IMG/VR virus record: IMGVR_UViG_3300003877_000008
Span: 1-31,953 of that record
From: a virus
Length of the DNA stretch: 31,953 nt
Direction: 5' to 3' (one strand)
Both the position numbers and the translations under genes were made by a program. Positions within the stretch are counted from its first letter, which is position 1. Every line of letters begins with the position of its first letter. Below, in pieces: positions 24,435 through 30,550 of the stretch. The notes beneath the pieces were generated by a model that saw only the letters and a program-made list of their open reading frames with translations, was not told the DNA's origin and searched no databases.

Positions 24435-24863
24435 ATGGAAAAGATAGATGTAATATCAGAAGAGATTGAAAATTATTTCAATATAACAAAAGAGGAGTTA
24501 TTTGGTAAAAATAGACTTAGATATATAGTTGAAGCTAGACAATTTTTTCATTTCTTTTCTTGGAAATATACGCTTAGACCACTTGGTAAAATTGGTAGCT
24601 ACTATGGACACAATTTCACACACGCAACAGTTATACATTCACGAAAAATGATATTTGATTTAATGGTTGTTAAGAGGCATTTTAAGAAATTTAATGAACT
24701 TAATACTATTATAAAAGAAGCTATTTCTAATTATGAAATGGTATCTAAAACAGAAAATAATTATAAAAAATATATTTGCAGCAAAATACTAGGTTGTAAG
24801 TCAAAAGATGAAATCCATTTATTATTACAAAAAGAAATAAGTTATGACGAATTATCCGTTTAA
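24435..24863 (+). CDS. DnaA domain IV-like DNA-binding protein
   Basis: A 142-aa protein resembling the C-terminal DNA-binding domain of the bacterial initiator DnaA, but without the ATPase part. An opening YFNITKEELFGKNRLRYIVEARQFF corresponds to the domain IV start (DnaA: ...sRKREIvlARQiAmYL). FTHATVIHSRK (61-71) matches the DnaA signature helix, where RDHSTVLHA is usual. Here the DH of that signature reads TH. It could direct replication initiation on phage DNA or compete with host DnaA. It sits just before the replisome organiser and helicase genes. Confidence 0.75.
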   Translation: MEKIDVISEEIENYFNITKEELFGKNRLRYIVEARQFFHFFSWKYTLRPLGKIGSYYGHNFTHATVIHSRKMIFDLMVVKRHFKKFNELNTIIKEAISNYEMVSKTENNYKKYICSKILGCKSKDEIHLLLQKEISYDELSV

Positions 24864-24975
24864 AATGCCTAATAGTAAATTTAAAGTAATAATAGAAGCT
24901 GAGAATTACGATAAGGCAAAAGAGAGATTTGAATTAATTTTCAAACCAAATAAGAATATGTTAAAAGATTTTTAG
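24844..24975 (+). CDS. Miniprotein overlapping the DnaA-like gene, 43 aa
   Basis: An ATG at 24844, inside the end of the preceding gene in another frame, opens an ORF reading MTNYPFKMPNSKFKVIIEAE and ending NMLKDF. It has a beta-alpha pattern (KFKVIIEAENYDKAKERFELIF) and no membrane segment. The 20-base overlap is typical of real early genes here. Its stop is immediately followed by a TATATTTG promoter box. Function is unknown. Confidence 0.5.
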   Translation: MTNYPFKMPNSKFKVIIEAENYDKAKERFELIFKPNKNMLKDF

Positions 24976-24983
24976 TATATTTG
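24976..24983 (+). promoter_or_regulatory. -7 box, TATATTTG, upstream of the structured RNA
   Basis: TATATTTG exactly matches the Bacteroidetes -7 consensus TAnnTTTG. It lies one base after the preceding stop and about five bases before the first stem of the structured RNA. The -33 box is weak. Transcription starting near 24988-24990 would begin directly at the RNA element. Confidence 0.6.
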
Positions 24984-24986
24984 TAA

Positions 24987-25085
24987 AAGTTACGGTTTGG
25001 CAACATAGTAACTTAAAGAAATTATCATAAACCTTATAAATGAAAGTAGAAGCCAAACCCTACTAGATTTTATAAGGTTTTTTAA
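24987..25085 (+). ncRNA. Candidate structured RNA / cis-regulatory leader with kissing loop
   Basis: Stem 1: AAGTTAC (24987-24993) pairs with GTAACTT (25008-25014). Its loop contains GGTTTGGC (24994-25001). Stem 2: AAACCTTATAAA (25029-25040) pairs perfectly with TTTATAAGGTTT (25069-25080), followed by a U-rich stretch like a terminator. Inside stem 2 a third small stem, AGTAG (25045-25049) with CTACT (25060-25064), presents GCCAAACC (25052-25059). That is the exact complement of the stem 1 loop, so an 8-bp kissing interaction is possible. AAACC and GGTTT each occur twice, so alternative pairings could switch the terminator-like stem on or off. The element lies between two early genes. Confidence 0.68.
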
Positions 25086-25102
25086 TTTTAAAAACTACAC
25101 AA

Positions 25103-25333
25103 ATGACTTTAAAAGCATTTTTAGAACAAAATAGAATAACTGCTACACCTGACGAAAGAAGTAGTTTAGGACGTATGTTAGCTGAGTTAATAACATATAG
25201 AATGAAAGTTGTAGAGGATGGACATTTAGTTTTAGACTATCCAATTAGATTTTTGAAAAGCGATATTATAGTAGATGTTATACTTCAATTCTTTAAAGAT
25301 ATTGAAATTAATAAACTTTCAGAAACATTTTAG
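25103..25333 (+). CDS. Hypothetical early protein, 76 aa
   Basis: No family is recognised. The N-terminal half is helical and charged (ERSSLGRMLAELITYRMKV). The C-terminal half has a short strand, LVLDYPIRFL, and a helix IIVDVILQFFKDIEI. It is soluble with no cysteines. It is the first gene after the structured RNA leader, so it and the downstream replication genes could be controlled by that element. The next gene's true start (25335) is one base after this stop. Confidence 0.65.
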   Translation: MTLKAFLEQNRITATPDERSSLGRMLAELITYRMKVVEDGHLVLDYPIRFLKSDIIVDVILQFFKDIEINKLSETF

Positions 25334-25334
25334 T

Positions 25335-25979
25335 ATGGATAATAGCGGATGGATAAAAATACATAGAAAAATGTTAGATTGGGAATGGTACGATGATTCA
25401 AATACTTTTAGATTGTTTTTACACTTACTTTTAAAAGCAAATCATAAGCCTAAAAAATATAGAGGTGTATTAATAAATACTGGTCAAGTTATGACTGGTT
25501 TAAATTTACTTTCAAAGCAAACAGGGTTAAGCATTCAGAATATTAGGACTGCATTAGGTAACTTGGAACTAACAAACGAGGTAACAAACAAAACAAGCAG
25601 CAAAGGTTCTATAATCCAAATAGTTAAGTATAAAGATTATCAAGTGCTAACAAGCAAACAACAAACTGATAACAAACAACTAACAACTAACAAGAAGTAT
25701 ATATCTAAAGATATATACCCATCGTTTTCTGATTTTTGGGAGTTGTACGATAAGAAAGTAGGTAAAGAATTAGCTATTAAAAAATGGAATAAATTAAAAC
25801 AATCTGATAAAGAAAAAATTATTAAAGTAATTCCAAATTATATTTTAAATAATCCTGAAAAACAATTTCGCAAAAATCCATCAAGTTATCTAAATCAAAA
25901 AAGTTGGAATGATGAATTAATAATAAAAACAAAAAAACAAATTATTTACGGTGAAAATCCTTATAAAAGTCAATTATGA
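25335..25979 (+). CDS. Replisome organiser / DnaD-like replication protein
   Basis: This is a replication initiation protein of the phage replisome-organiser type. The opening DNSGWIKIHRKMLDWEWYDD is the family's hallmark N-terminus, followed by a winged-helix block (LFLHLLLKANHKPKK, NTGQVMTGLNLLSKQTGLS). A Gln/Lys-rich linker leads to a C-terminal helical part with SFSDFWELYDKKVGK and NPSSYLNQKSWND. I set the start at 25335 because the hallmark begins there. An earlier in-frame ATG at 25275 lies inside the preceding gene and would add 20 unrelated residues. It precedes the helicase genes, as expected for a loader system. Confidence 0.85.
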   Translation: MDNSGWIKIHRKMLDWEWYDDSNTFRLFLHLLLKANHKPKKYRGVLINTGQVMTGLNLLSKQTGLSIQNIRTALGNLELTNEVTNKTSSKGSIIQIVKYKDYQVLTSKQQTDNKQLTTNKKYISKDIYPSFSDFWELYDKKVGKELAIKKWNKLKQSDKEKIIKVIPNYILNNPEKQFRKNPSSYLNQKSWNDELIIKTKKQIIYGENPYKSQL

Positions 25980-26404
25980 AATATAAAACTGAAAAAGCAA
26001 TAAATAGGTTATCATGGAGATTCTCAAATAACAAATCTTTCAAACCAAATGAAGAAGACATTGACAGTCTTAATTGCATTCTTGAATGGATGAATAGAGA
26101 GATAAAAAATAACGTTAGAAACAACCAGTTATTTGCAAAGCTATATATTTACTTTTTGCACCAAAACATTAAATTTTATAATTCAACTGTTTTTGATAAC
26201 ATACCGCAAAAAGATTTAAGCAAATTATTAGATCTTCCGCTGGATTCTTTTTATAAATCATTTCATAAAGATTTACATTTCAACCAATTTAATAGAGTAA
26301 AAACAATAGAAGATTTAAAAAGTGTAAAGGAAAGTTATACTATTGAAAATGTTACTGAAAGATTAGATTTTATGATTAATGAAGCTCTAAATAGATTCTC
26401 ATGA
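25976..26404 (+). CDS. Hypothetical replication-region protein, 142 aa
   Basis: No family is recognised. The protein is mostly helical (INRLSWRFSNNKSFKPNEE; LNCILEWMNREIKNNV; FAKLYIYFLHQNIKF). It overlaps the replisome organiser and the helicase by four bases at each side. In phage replication operons, a gene between an initiator and a DnaB-like helicase is often the helicase loader or an adaptor. There is no Walker motif here, so it would be an adaptor rather than a DnaC-type ATPase. The role is inferred from position. Confidence 0.62.
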   Translation: MKYKTEKAINRLSWRFSNNKSFKPNEEDIDSLNCILEWMNREIKNNVRNNQLFAKLYIYFLHQNIKFYNSTVFDNIPQKDLSKLLDLPLDSFYKSFHKDLHFNQFNRVKTIEDLKSVKESYTIENVTERLDFMINEALNRFS

Positions 26405-27417
26405 TTAAATTAATAGATAAAAAAAACAAAATAGAAGTTGAAGAAAATATTTATTATAGTAAATTTATAGTAAATAAAAATAAAATAAATACAGATTTAT
26501 TAGATTTCTTTAATGGTAAAATTAAAAGAGGTTATAAGTCTGGAATCTATTTATTAGATAAACATTTTATTTTTAAAGACAATGAATTTTATGTGTTAAC
26601 TGGTAAAAAAGGTTCTGGTAAAACTACTATTACACAGGCATTGCAATTAATAGGAAGTATATCAAATGATTTAATTTGGGTAGTTTGCTTTCAAGAAAAT
26701 AGTGAATGGTCTATGAAATTGAATTATATGAATTATTTATTAGGAGATTTTGCATTAAATATTAAAAAAACAAATTTAGAATTATATAAAAAGGTAAGTG
26801 ATTGGGTGGATGAGCATTTTATTTTTATAGAAGTAGACGATATTAAAACAGCTTTATATGTAACAAAAAATTTAATAAAAAAAGGTAAAAAGATACATGC
26901 TGTTTTATTAGACCCCATTAATTCTTTTAGAAATGGATTCCAAGAAACTGGAAATGGTTATTCAGATGGTGTTGTTGCAGCAACTGAAATTTTAAAATTT
27001 ACAAAAAAATGGTGCAGCGTTCATGTATCTCAACATCCTACAATGGCAAATCAACGAAAATTAGAAGCTGTTACAAGTTACGATGCAGAGGGTGGATGGT
27101 TCTTGAATAAAGCGAGTTTCACGTACGTAATAGACAGAGAAAAAGGCACTAATCTAAATAAAATAATTGTTGAAAATGTAAGGAATAAACACACAGGAGG
27201 TTCAGAAACGGATAGTGAAAATCCTTTAATTTTAGAATGGTCTCCAAACAATATAAACATTAGATATAATAATGATATACACAAATCAGTTAATGTAATT
27301 CAAAAAATTATTTTAGAAAATGGTTTGTTTGAATTAACTGAATCATCTAAAAATGAATTAATTGAAAGTAATAAAAATGAATTTGATAGAGAAATTTTTG
27401 AAGATAACTTTATTTAA
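26401..27417 (+). CDS. DnaB/Twinkle-like replicative helicase
   Basis: This is a ring-type 5'-3' DNA helicase of the RecA-like superfamily 4. Walker A is GKKGSGKTT (68-76). A following VVCFQENS carries the candidate catalytic E99. Walker B is HAVLLDP with D171. Motif H3 is VHVSQHP with Q211, and VENVRNKHTGG (258-267) carries the candidate arginine finger. The DnaB primase-interaction domain is absent and the N-terminal ~55 residues are a short extension. The ATPase core is otherwise complete at 338 aa. No primase is recognised in the window, so priming may depend on the host. Confidence 0.88.
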   Translation: MIKLIDKKNKIEVEENIYYSKFIVNKNKINTDLLDFFNGKIKRGYKSGIYLLDKHFIFKDNEFYVLTGKKGSGKTTITQALQLIGSISNDLIWVVCFQENSEWSMKLNYMNYLLGDFALNIKKTNLELYKKVSDWVDEHFIFIEVDDIKTALYVTKNLIKKGKKIHAVLLDPINSFRNGFQETGNGYSDGVVAATEILKFTKKWCSVHVSQHPTMANQRKLEAVTSYDAEGGWFLNKASFTYVIDREKGTNLNKIIVENVRNKHTGGSETDSENPLILEWSPNNINIRYNNDIHKSVNVIQKIILENGLFELTESSKNELIESNKNEFDREIFEDNFI

Positions 27418-27442
27418 AATAGTATATTTTATATATTTTATG

Positions 27443-27450
27443 TATATTTG
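27443..27450 (+). promoter_or_regulatory. -7 box, TATATTTG, before the accessory region
   Basis: An exact match to the TAnnTTTG -7 consensus, 16 bases before the next ATG and 25 bases after the helicase stop. The region upstream is A/T-rich and no strong -33 is seen. It would start transcription of the accessory genes. Confidence 0.45.
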
Positions 27451-27466
27451 ATAAAAATAATACAAA

Positions 27467-27598
27467 ATGAAAAAACTTATAGACATTCCAGAAAAAGATG
27501 GAACTTTTGAAAGATTGCAAATAATGGCAATTAAAAATAAAACAAATTTAAAAAACTATATTGAAAAATTGTTAGTTAACCATTCTAATAAGAACTAA
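27467..27598 (+). CDS. Small ribbon-helix-helix-like protein, 43 aa
   Basis: The sequence KKLIDIPEKDGTFERLQIMA followed by KTNLKNYIEKLL has the size and shape of an Arc/MetJ-type ribbon-helix-helix DNA-binding protein: a short basic strand, helix, turn and second helix. Such proteins are dimeric repressors or antitoxins. It sits 16 bases after a TATATTTG box, the only small regulatory candidate at the start of the accessory region. It might autoregulate that promoter. No toxin partner was found next to it. The match is by pattern, not by a full domain search. Confidence 0.55.
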   Translation: MKKLIDIPEKDGTFERLQIMAIKNKTNLKNYIEKLLVNHSNKN

Positions 27599-27693
27599 TT
27601 TAAACACAAGAATAGACTTGACTTTGGTAAGTCTGACAAAAATTAATTGCAACTGTAATTAGACAAAAGAATTTTAAAATAATAAATAAATAA

Positions 27694-27903
27694 TATTTTG
27701 TAAGTAAAAATGAAACAGCAACACCAATTAAAAATTTTAAACACCCGAAAAGAGCTTGTTATTTACTTGGTGCGGAAGATAATGGTTTAACAAAAGAGGC
27801 TATAAATAAATGCCAAGAATTAATTTATTTACCTGGTGAAAGAAGTTTAAATGTAAGCGTGGCTGGTAGTTTAGTTTTGTTTGACAGAATACAAAAATGT
27901 TAG
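27694..27903 (+). pseudogene. 3' fragment of a SpoU/TrmH-family RNA 2'-O-methyltransferase
   Basis: One frame from just after TAA (27691-27693) to TAG (27901-27903) encodes about 69 residues matching the C-terminal trefoil-knot end of SpoU-family RNA methyltransferases. KRACYLLGAEDNGLTKEA corresponds to motif 2 (LGxExxGL), and LPGERSLNVSVAGSLVLFDR to motif 3 (SLNVSxAxxi). The N-terminal substrate-binding part and motif 1 are missing. No ATG, GTG or TTG precedes the conserved part, so it looks like an untranslated or captured fragment. An ATT/ATA start or a frameshift repair cannot be excluded. The surrounding 27599-28167 holds no other gene. It does have short hairpins, including AGACTT/AAGTCT near 27620. 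Confidence 0.7.
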
Positions 27904-27916
27904 CATAAGCTATAAA

Positions 27917-28149
27917 CGTAGTTGTATTGTAGTAGTTGAAACCTTAGCGCATTAAAACTAAATAAGACAAATACAATAATAGTATTAAAACAGTTAGCTT
28001 AAACAGAAGAAAAACAACCCAACTCACTACCAACTGTATTTTGCTATGATTTGTAATGATAAGAAATTTAAAATTACTATGCAAAACTTAAACTAAATGA
28101 TAAAAAAAAATATAAATATTAACATACTACATTATAAATTATAGGTGTA
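27917..28149. repeat. Spacer element M, related to element A
   Basis: The 17-mer at 27917-27933 is identical to 668-684, and AAATAAGAC follows at 27960 with the same 43-base offset as at the left end. Shared words AGCTTA and ACAGAA come next. The rest up to 28149 is A/T-rich and has no ORF longer than about 15 codons. It links the spacer families of the two ends of the window. Confidence 0.65.
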
Positions 28150-28403
28150 GTTATAACAAGTAAAATTATGGGAGCTAAAGAATACGCTAAAAAAATGTAC
28201 GGAGGTTTACCAACTTACCAAAAAATTGCAGAAGACGCATTTAAAGAAGGAGCTGAACAGGCAAAACCCAAAGATGTTGTTAAACTTGAAAAAGAATTAA
28301 AACAAGTTAAAGAAGAATTAAGATCACTTTGGGACACGCTAGAAAACCCAAGAGCATTAACTGATTTATTAGCAGGTATGTAATAATTTTATTTGATTAT
28401 AAC
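28150..28403. repeat. Inverted repeat pair bracketing gene 28168-28383
   Basis: GTTATAACAAGTAAAATTAT (28150-28169), which runs into the ATG start, is mirrored by 28383-28403 directly after the stop. The two arms agree except for one gap and one mismatch over about 21 bases. This is the longest of the gene-bracketing repeats in the window. In mRNA, the arms could pair and close the start codon in a stem. Confidence 0.75.
28168..28383 (+). CDS. Small coiled-coil hypothetical protein, 71 aa
   Basis: No family is recognised. The first 30 residues (AKKMYGGLPTYQKIAEDAFKEGAEQAK) are followed by a charged coiled coil (KLEKELKQVKEELRSLW) and a short end ALTDLLAGM. It is soluble and probably oligomeric. 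It starts an array of small genes each with its own spacer. Its start codon lies within the left arm of a 20-base inverted repeat and its stop within one base of the right arm. Function is unknown. Confidence 0.65.
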   Translation: MGAKEYAKKMYGGLPTYQKIAEDAFKEGAEQAKPKDVVKLEKELKQVKEELRSLWDTLENPRALTDLLAGM

Positions 28404-28409
28404 GGAATT

Positions 28410-28663
28410 GTATAAAAGCTATACGGATAAGGAAAATAAATTATTAATAATTAAATATAAATAAAATGGAATTAGTATTAAGAGACAAAAAAAACGAATT
28501 GTGTATTGAACACCAAGACGGAAGTGTTGGTTTTACTGTTTTAACTGACGATAACAAACAAATAGATTTTAGCATTAATGTTGATAAATGGAAACAATTA
28601 AAAACATTTATTGATGACAGTATTTATGAATTTGAACGAGAAAGCAAAGTATAGCTTTTATAC
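28410..28663. repeat. Perfect 15-bp inverted repeat bracketing gene 28466-28654
   Basis: GTATAAAAGCTATAC (28410-28424) has its exact reverse complement GTATAGCTTTTATAC at 28649-28663, overlapping the TAG stop. The left arm is itself a 5-bp hairpin (GTATA/TATAC). A related pair with base-paired substitutions brackets the gene at 30738-31088. The interval given spans both arms and the gene. Confidence 0.8.
28466..28654 (+). CDS. Small hypothetical protein, 62 aa
   Basis: No family is recognised. It is an acidic beta-rich protein: MELVLRDKKNELCIEHQD, then SVGFTVLTDD and IDFSINVDKWKQLKTFIDDS. The last helix is charged. The KWKQLKTFID end recalls small conserved proteins common in Bacteroidetes phages, but the role is unknown. 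It is bracketed by the perfect 15-bp inverted repeat. Its leader (28401-28465) is clearly related to the leader at 30673-30737. Confidence 0.62.
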   Translation: MELVLRDKKNELCIEHQDGSVGFTVLTDDNKQIDFSINVDKWKQLKTFIDDSIYEFERESKV

Positions 28664-28666
28664 TAT

Positions 28667-29000
28667 GTTGGGCGTAGTTTGCGACTTTGAAAGAGTACAC
28701 TTTCATTTGTACGATTAAAAATAAAATAATTTAATAATAATTAATAAATACAATAAAGATGAAAAAATTTTTAAAGAGTAAATTAGGAAAGTATATTTTA
28801 TATACGCTGTTGTGCGTATGTGTTTTTGTTGGAATATGGGCTATAGTAGGTTGGATGCTATATGATTTTAATTACTTAATAAACATACCTTCAAGAGTAG
28901 GAATGTTCATACAATTTATAGGAAGCTCACTTATTAGCATTATATTAATAATTAAATTAGATTTTGAGATAGAATATTGGTAAAAAATATTACGCACAAC
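28667..29000. repeat. Inverted GTTGGGCGTA / TACGCACAAC pair around gene 28759-28983
   Basis: GTTGGGCGTA at 28667-28676 is mirrored by TACGCACAAC at 28991-29000 (nine of ten bases complementary). In between the spacer also has GAAAG/CTTTC. After the gene CGCACA (28993-28998) can also pair with TGTGCG (29017-29022). It is a weaker example of the bracketing pattern. Confidence 0.45.
28759..28983 (+). CDS. Small two-span membrane protein, 74 aa
   Basis: Two hydrophobic segments, LYTLLCVCVFVGIWAIVGWML (about 15-35) and GMFIQFIGSSLISIILIIKL (about 48-67), are separated by a short loop (YDFNYLINIPSRV). A basic N-terminus (KKFLKSKLGKY) suggests an inside N-terminus. There is no recognised family. 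Possible roles are superinfection exclusion or a late accessory holin. It lies between two long spacers. Confidence 0.65.
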   Translation: MKKFLKSKLGKYILYTLLCVCVFVGIWAIVGWMLYDFNYLINIPSRVGMFIQFIGSSLISIILIIKLDFEIEYW

Positions 29001-29143
29001 TTAATAGTAAATGATATGTGCGATTGTATTGCAATATTATACTTAAAATTACACTATGAATTAAACTATTGCAAATTATCGTTAAATATTACATTAAAAG
29101 CATAGATTATTTACATAGTTAACTAACGTTTAAAATAAATAAA

Positions 29144-29353
29144 ATGACAGATTCAGAATTTAACAACAGACGACAACAAAAACACATTACAATTAATGAA
29201 TTGAAATATGCTATAATTACAGCTATTGATAAAGTAGCAAAAGATGGCGGTTTTGAACTTACTTATGCAGAAATTAATAGTGCTTTAAGTCAAGTTTTAA
29301 AAAGTAACTTAGATTTTGAGTTGCGAGAAGAAATTGATAGTAACAGCATTTAA
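29144..29353 (+). CDS. Small hypothetical protein, 69 aa
   Basis: No family is recognised. It is charged and largely helical (NNRRQQKHITINELKYAIIT, then DGGFELTYAEINSALSQVLKS). It is soluble, with no cysteines. The sequence after its stop (TTAACGTAA) partly mirrors the sequence before its start (TAACGTTTAA), a weak bracketing repeat. Function is unknown. Confidence 0.6.
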   Translation: MTDSEFNNRRQQKHITINELKYAIITAIDKVAKDGGFELTYAEINSALSQVLKSNLDFELREEIDSNSI

Positions 29354-29424
29354 ATGTTTTTTAACGTAACAGTTTATGCATTGTACGCTTAAAAACTAGA
29401 ATTTTAAATTAACAAATAAATATT

Positions 29425-29745
29425 ATGATTTTAGAAGAAGAAGTAAAAAGAAAATTAAGATTAAGGGGTTTTACAGAAAAACAATTACTTAATAATAGAG
29501 GCTTAATAGCTGCAACTATTGAAGATGTTATACTGGTGCAAAACTTAACTATACCAGTAGTTATGGATTGGGTGGCGTGTAAAGATAGACTTCCAACTAA
29601 AGAATGTAGTTATATTGTAAATTGGGATGGAATTATATTAGAAGCTCAATTTTATTGTAAAGAACAAATGTGGGGGGATTATGAAGTTTCTATTTATAAA
29701 AACGTGACTCATTGGATGGAATTACCAAAGCCACCTTGTGCATAA
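29425..29745 (+). CDS. DUF551-like small phage protein, 106 aa
   Basis: The C-terminal half matches the pattern of DUF551 proteins: VMDWVACKDRLPTKECSYIV followed at the end by VTHWMELPKPP. Related proteins occur widely in phages; the function is unknown. The N-terminal 45 residues are a separate helical region (EEEVKRKLRLRGFTEKQLL). It is followed by a short spacer, and TTATGCA (29374-29380) before the gene is mirrored by TGCATAA (29739-29745), which includes the stop. Confidence 0.75.
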   Translation: MILEEEVKRKLRLRGFTEKQLLNNRGLIAATIEDVILVQNLTIPVVMDWVACKDRLPTKECSYIVNWDGIILEAQFYCKEQMWGDYEVSIYKNVTHWMELPKPPCA

Positions 29746-29751
29746 CGGATT

Positions 29752-30003
29752 GTAATATGATTAGTGCGAATTTTAAAAAGATAAATTATGAGAACAAACG
29801 AAGAAGTAAAGGAATTATGTATTAAGGAATTAGAACAATTAATACAAAACATAAAAGATGATAAAATAAGTGATAATTATGTTTATGCTATGGATGTCTT
29901 AGAGTACAACCAATATTATGAATATACATCTGGTGTTGTTAGGTATTCTGTTACAAGAAATGAATATCGTAGAAGAACGGAAAGTAAGCATTAATTATAT
30001 TAC
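29752..30003. repeat. Inverted repeat pair bracketing gene 29788-29994
   Basis: GTAATATGATTA at 29752-29763 is mirrored by TAATTATATTAC at 29992-30003, which starts with the TAA stop. Eleven of twelve bases are complementary. The left arm is in the 42-base spacer, which resembles the spacer at 1526-1559. Confidence 0.65.
29788..29994 (+). CDS. Small hypothetical protein, 68 aa
   Basis: No family is recognised. The N-terminus is helical and acidic (NEEVKELCIKELEQLIQNIK), and the C-terminus is tyrosine-rich (DVLEYNQYYEYTSGVVRYS) with a basic end. No membrane segment is seen. It is bracketed by a 12-bp inverted repeat. Confidence 0.6.
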   Translation: MRTNEEVKELCIKELEQLIQNIKDDKISDNYVYAMDVLEYNQYYEYTSGVVRYSVTRNEYRRRTESKH

Positions 30004-30005
30004 GT

Positions 30006-30034
30006 GTTGTATGTCTTTTTTAATTGCATACAAC
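30006..30034. repeat. Hairpin after gene 29788-29994
   Basis: GTTGTATG (30006-30013) pairs perfectly with CATACAAC (30027-30034) around a 13-base loop that contains TTTTTT. It follows the stop by 11 bases. It is another GTTG...CAAC element and could also act as a weak terminator. Confidence 0.55.
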
Positions 30035-30074
30035 TAAATACGATAAAAACAGTACGAATAAATAAATATAAATT

Positions 30075-30209
30075 ATGAAAACAATTAAACAAAAACAACA
30101 GATAGAAAAAAGTAAAAAAGAAGTTAAAATTACTAAATTTTTAAAGAGCTGCCCTAATGGTGGTATATGTATAAATCCATTATGTATGTTTGGGTGTGTA
30201 GATAACTAA
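30075..30209 (+). CDS. Cysteine-containing miniprotein, 44 aa
   Basis: The ORF reads MKTIKQKQQIEKSKKEVKIT then continues to SCPNGGICINPLCMFGCVDN at the end. The first half is a lysine-rich helix. The last 20 residues have four Cys in a CxxxxxC...C...C arrangement and could bind zinc or form a small disulfide knot. It is preceded by the A/T-rich leader and the spacers typical of the array. Translation is likely given the clean single-gene layout, but no family is recognised. Confidence 0.5.
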   Translation: MKTIKQKQQIEKSKKEVKITKFLKSCPNGGICINPLCMFGCVDN

Positions 30210-30373
30210 GTATTGTTTTTATTGAATAGTTGGTGTTTTGTTTTAGGACGGCTTAATGGTTAATAACAAACAAGACACCAGCTTAAAAGATAACAACAGT
30301 TAGCGTAAACATTTACACTAATACGCTAAAATAAACTGCAACTAAATACAATATGAATTTTTAAACTTTTAAT
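30210..30373. repeat. Palindromic spacer element K
   Basis: This spacer has a near-perfect 13-bp stem, 30231-30243 (TGGTGTTTTGTTT) with 30268-30280 (AAACAAGACACCA), the only irregularity being a G-U pair. A second perfect stem is TTAGCGT (30300-30306) with ACGCTAA (30323-30329). The outer edges TAGTTGG and GCAACTA are inverted relative to each other, and AACTGCAACTA repeats in element C. No ORF is present. Confidence 0.65.
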
Positions 30374-30550
30374 ATGATAAAATTTACAGTAAGATACAGA
30401 ACACAAAAATGGGATGGTAGAAAGTATTTATACCAGGAACATGGAAGAATATTAACATTTGAAAATATTGAAGAAGTTACAGATGAAAATATAAATAAAT
30501 TTTTTATTGGTTGGGTAGAAATACTTGATATAAAACAAGTAGTAGTTTAA
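30374..30550 (+). CDS. Small hypothetical protein, 58 aa
   Basis: The ORF begins MIKFTVRYRTQKWDGRKYLY and has a beta-strand N-terminus with a helical middle (FENIEEVTDENINKFF) and a beta C-terminus (GWVEILDIKQVVV). The compact fold suggests a soluble single-domain protein. It has no recognised family. It sits between spacers K and L. Confidence 0.55.
   Translation: MIKFTVRYRTQKWDGRKYLYQEHGRILTFENIEEVTDENINKFFIGWVEILDIKQVVV

Noticed and set aside
25275-25334. Upstream ATG for the replisome organiser
   Set aside because: It adds 20 residues inside the previous gene, before the family's hallmark start. The ATG at 25335 lies one base after the upstream stop.
27599-28167. attP site and lysogeny module around the methyltransferase fragment
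   Set aside because: No integrase, excisionase or CI-like repressor is visible anywhere in the window. A 210-base fragment is longer than a usual att core, so I report it only as a fragment.
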